Assembly: GCF_003333265.1 (NCBI RefSeq)
Contig: NZ_QOLB01000032.1
Span: forward strand, 1 to 64,000
Direction of reading: 5' to 3'
From: Candidatus Halocynthiibacter alkanivorans
GTDB taxonomy: Bacteria; Pseudomonadota; Alphaproteobacteria; Rhodobacterales; Rhodobacteraceae
DNA length: 64,000 nt
Shown: piece by piece, positions 62,116-64,000 of the stretch
How positions within the stretch are numbered: the stretch's first letter is position 1
How the letters are laid out: the number at the start of each line of letters is the position of its first letter
The notes under the pieces: model-generated
The model's database searches: none
Told to the model about the DNA's origin: nothing
The model's input: the letters and a program-made list of their open reading frames with translations, nothing else
Position numbers and translations under genes: made by a program

Positions 62116-64000
62116 ATGTTTGAAAAAATTCTGATCGCGAACCGCGGAGAAATCGCTTGCCGGGTGATTAAAACCGCGCGGAAAATGGGTATCAAAACCG
62201 TAGCGATCTATTCAGATGCGGATCGTCAGGCGCTGCATGTGCAGATGGCGGACGAAGCGATCCACATTGGGCCCTCGCCTGCCAACCAGTCTTATATCGT
62301 GATTGAGCGGCTGATGGAGGCGATCCGTCAGTCCGGCGCTGAGGCGGTGCATCCGGGCTATGGCTTCCTGTCGGAAAATGCTCGTTTCGCCGAAGCGCTC
62401 TCCGCAGAAGGCGTTGCTTTTATCGGCCCTCCAGTGGGGGCGATCGAAAAAATGGGCGACAAAATCACCTCCAAAAAGATCGCGCAGGAAGCTGGTGTCA
62501 CAACGGTTCCCGGTTACATGGGGCTGATTGAAGACGCGGAAGATGCGGTGAAAATCTCCAATCAGGTCGGCTATCCTGTGATGATCAAAGCCTCGGCCGG
62601 CGGTGGTGGCAAGGGCATGCGCATTGCCTGGAATGACACCGAGGCGCGGGAAGGGTTTGAATCTTCCAAAAACGAGGCGGCCAACAGTTTTGGCGACGAC
62701 CGGATTTTTATTGAGAAATTTATCACCCAGCCGCGCCATATCGAAATTCAGGTGCTCTTTGACAGCCATGGCAACGGTATTTATCTGGGCGAGCGGGAAT
62801 GTTCGATTCAGCGCCGCAACCAGAAGGTCATCGAAGAAGCGCCGAGCCCTTTCCTTGATGCGGCCACCCGCAAAGCGATGGGCGAACAGTCCGTCGCGCT
62901 GGCCAAAGCGGTGGGTTATGCCTCTGCGGGCACGGTGGAATTCATCGTTGATGGCGACCGGAACTTCTATTTCCTCGAGATGAACACACGTCTGCAGGTG
63001 GAGCATCCGGTGACAGAGTTGATCACCGGCGTTGATCTGGTGGAACAGATGATCCGCGTTGCCAATGGCGAAGCGCTGACCATCACACAGGACGATGTGA
63101 AGCTGGACGGCTGGGCCATTGAGAGCCGGCTGTATGCCGAAGACCCGTATCGCGGTTTCCTGCCCTCGATCGGCCGGCTGTCACGTTACAACCCGCCAGA
63201 AGAAGTGGCCACCGAGACCCATGTAGTGCGCAATGATACCGGCGTTTATGACGGCGGCGAAATTTCAATGTTCTATGATCCGATGATCGCCAAGCTCTGC
63301 ACCTGGGCGCCGACGCGCGCGGTGGCGATTGAAGGCATGCGGGTGGCGCTTGACCGTTTTGAAGTGGAAGGTATCGGGCACAACCTGCCATTCCTGTCCG
63401 CCGTCATGGACCATGAAAAATTCACCTCGGGCAATATGACCACCGCCTTTATTGAAGAAGAATTTCCCGAAGGCTTTCAGGGCGTGACGCTACCGGGCGC
63501 CACGCTGAAACGCATCGCGGCGGCGGCGGCGGCAATGTACCGCGTTGCGGAAATCCGCCGCACCCGTGTTTCTGGCCGGATGGACAATCACGAGCGCAAG
63601 GTCGGCAGCGACTGGGTAGTGAGCCTTCAGGGTGAAGATTTTGCCGTTCGCATTGAAGCCGATCACGACGGCTCTACCATTGCATTTGATAACGGCAGTA
63701 CCTTGCGGGTGAGCTCTGACTGGACCCCGGGCGACAGCCTTGCCACGCTGATGGTGGCCGACGCTGAACTGGTTCTGAAGGTCGACAAGATTACTTCTGG
63801 TTTCCGTCTGCGCTGTCGCGGTGCCGATCTGGCGGTGCTGGTGCGTACCCCGCGCCAGGCCGAGCTTGCCGGGTATATGCTGGAAAAAGTCGCGCCGGAC
63901 ACCTCGCGGCTGCTGCTGTGCCCGATGCCTGGGCTGATTGTCAAAGTGGCGGTTGAAGTGGGCGATGAAGTGCAGGAAGGGCAGGCGCTCTGTACCGTCG
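62116..64000 (+). CDS. pccA: Propionyl-CoA carboxylase alpha chain, 5' part (truncated by window end)
   Basis: PccA is the biotin carboxylase and biotin-carrier subunit. The visible 628 residues start MFEKILIANRGEIACRVIKT (ATG 62116 after AGAGG) and include the ATP-grasp loop KASAGGGGKGMRI (about 157), EMNTRLQVEHPVTELITG and the PCC-specific middle region. The frame stays open to the last base, stopping at LCPMPGLIVKVAVEVGDEVQ, just before the biotinyl-Lys motif. The remaining C-terminus lies outside the window. It partners PccB. Confidence 0.95.
   Translation, partial: MFEKILIANRGEIACRVIKTARKMGIKTVAIYSDADRQALHVQMADEAIHIGPSPANQSYIVIERLMEAIRQSGAEAVHPGYGFLSENARFAEALSAEGVAFIGPPVGAIEKMGDKITSKKIAQEAGVTTVPGYMGLIEDAEDAVKISNQVGYPVMIKASAGGGGKGMRIAWNDTEAREGFESSKNEAANSFGDDRIFIEKFITQPRHIEIQVLFDSHGNGIYLGERECSIQRRNQKVIEEAPSPFLDAATRKAMGEQSVALAKAVGYASAGTVEFIVDGDRNFYFLEMNTRLQVEHPVTELITGVDLVEQMIRVANGEALTITQDDVKLDGWAIESRLYAEDPYRGFLPSIGRLSRYNPPEEVATETHVVRNDTGVYDGGEISMFYDPMIAKLCTWAPTRAVAIEGMRVALDRFEVEGIGHNLPFLSAVMDHEKFTSGNMTTAFIEEEFPEGFQGVTLPGATLKRIAAAAAAMYRVAEIRRTRVSGRMDNHERKVGSDWVVSLQGEDFAVRIEADHDGSTIAFDNGSTLRVSSDWTPGDSLATLMVADAELVLKVDKITSGFRLRCRGADLAVLVRTPRQAELAGYMLEKVAPDTSRLLLCPMPGLIVKVAVEVGDEVQEGQALCTV

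Overview
The window is 64 kb of GC-rich DNA with dense, mostly short-spaced genes. It is best explained as a chromosomal contig of a marine Rhodobacterales (Roseobacter-group) alphaproteobacterium. Support comes from the alphaproteobacterial type A RNase P RNA, a PraR-type XRE regulator, a DMSP-lyase-family cupin, a tripartite tricarboxylate (Tct) transporter, and a propionyl-CoA carboxylase locus with a PccR-type regulator. I saw no tRNA, rRNA, CRISPR array, insertion sequence or prophage. The first 19 bases match the Nextera transposon mosaic end at 17 of 19 positions, so the left edge is probably a contig end carrying adapter sequence. The right edge cuts pccA.

Bases 1-8904 hold one half of a type VI secretion (T6SS) locus: tagH (3' part), tssK, tssL with a fused OmpA-like domain, tssM, tagF and pppA, mostly with stop/start overlaps. 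The kinase ppkA faces them at 9254-11524. The kinase PpkA, phosphatase PppA and FHA protein TagH form the known threonine-phosphorylation switch. The sheath, tube and baseplate genes must lie beyond the left edge. Bases 11792-18314 carry an envelope-directed set next to the T6SS: an OmpA-domain protein, a membrane-anchored M15 (VanY-like) peptidase, two exported caspase-like (C14) proteins and two lipoproteins translationally coupled to the first caspase. This set is the best candidate here for an undescribed system.

Bases 18425-28857 hold a DMSP-lyase-family cupin, an AbrB-family membrane protein, tctCBA with its divergent tctDE two-component system and a PgtC-like binding protein, ridA, two adjacent microsatellites, a CAP-domain secreted protein and dtd. 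Bases 29082-39735 are mainly housekeeping: a DUF2927 lipoprotein, terC, rluB, tadA, gatCA, an AmpD-like amidase, rnpB, rpmG, a GNAT protein, a Bax1-inhibitor-family protein and a DUF1127 protein. A LysR regulator follows, then a 1.3 kb stretch without a convincing gene that ends in an AT-rich leader before the PraR-like regulator.

Bases 42494-55470 hold hisN, convergent 8-oxoguanine and guanine deaminases, mgtE, a 5-formyl-THF cyclo-ligase, a YmdB-family phosphoesterase, an SLC13-type permease with RCK_C domains, an AAC(3)-family acetyltransferase, a YebC-family regulator, an ArgP/LysG plus LysE/ArgO regulator-exporter pair and an EamA permease. Bases 55513-64000 hold a lone CoxG protein and the propionyl-CoA carboxylase locus: pccR, an MFS efflux gene, pccB, two uncharacterised small genes, a small lipoprotein and pccA. 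TTTGCAAA-type boxes lie upstream of both pccR and pccB.
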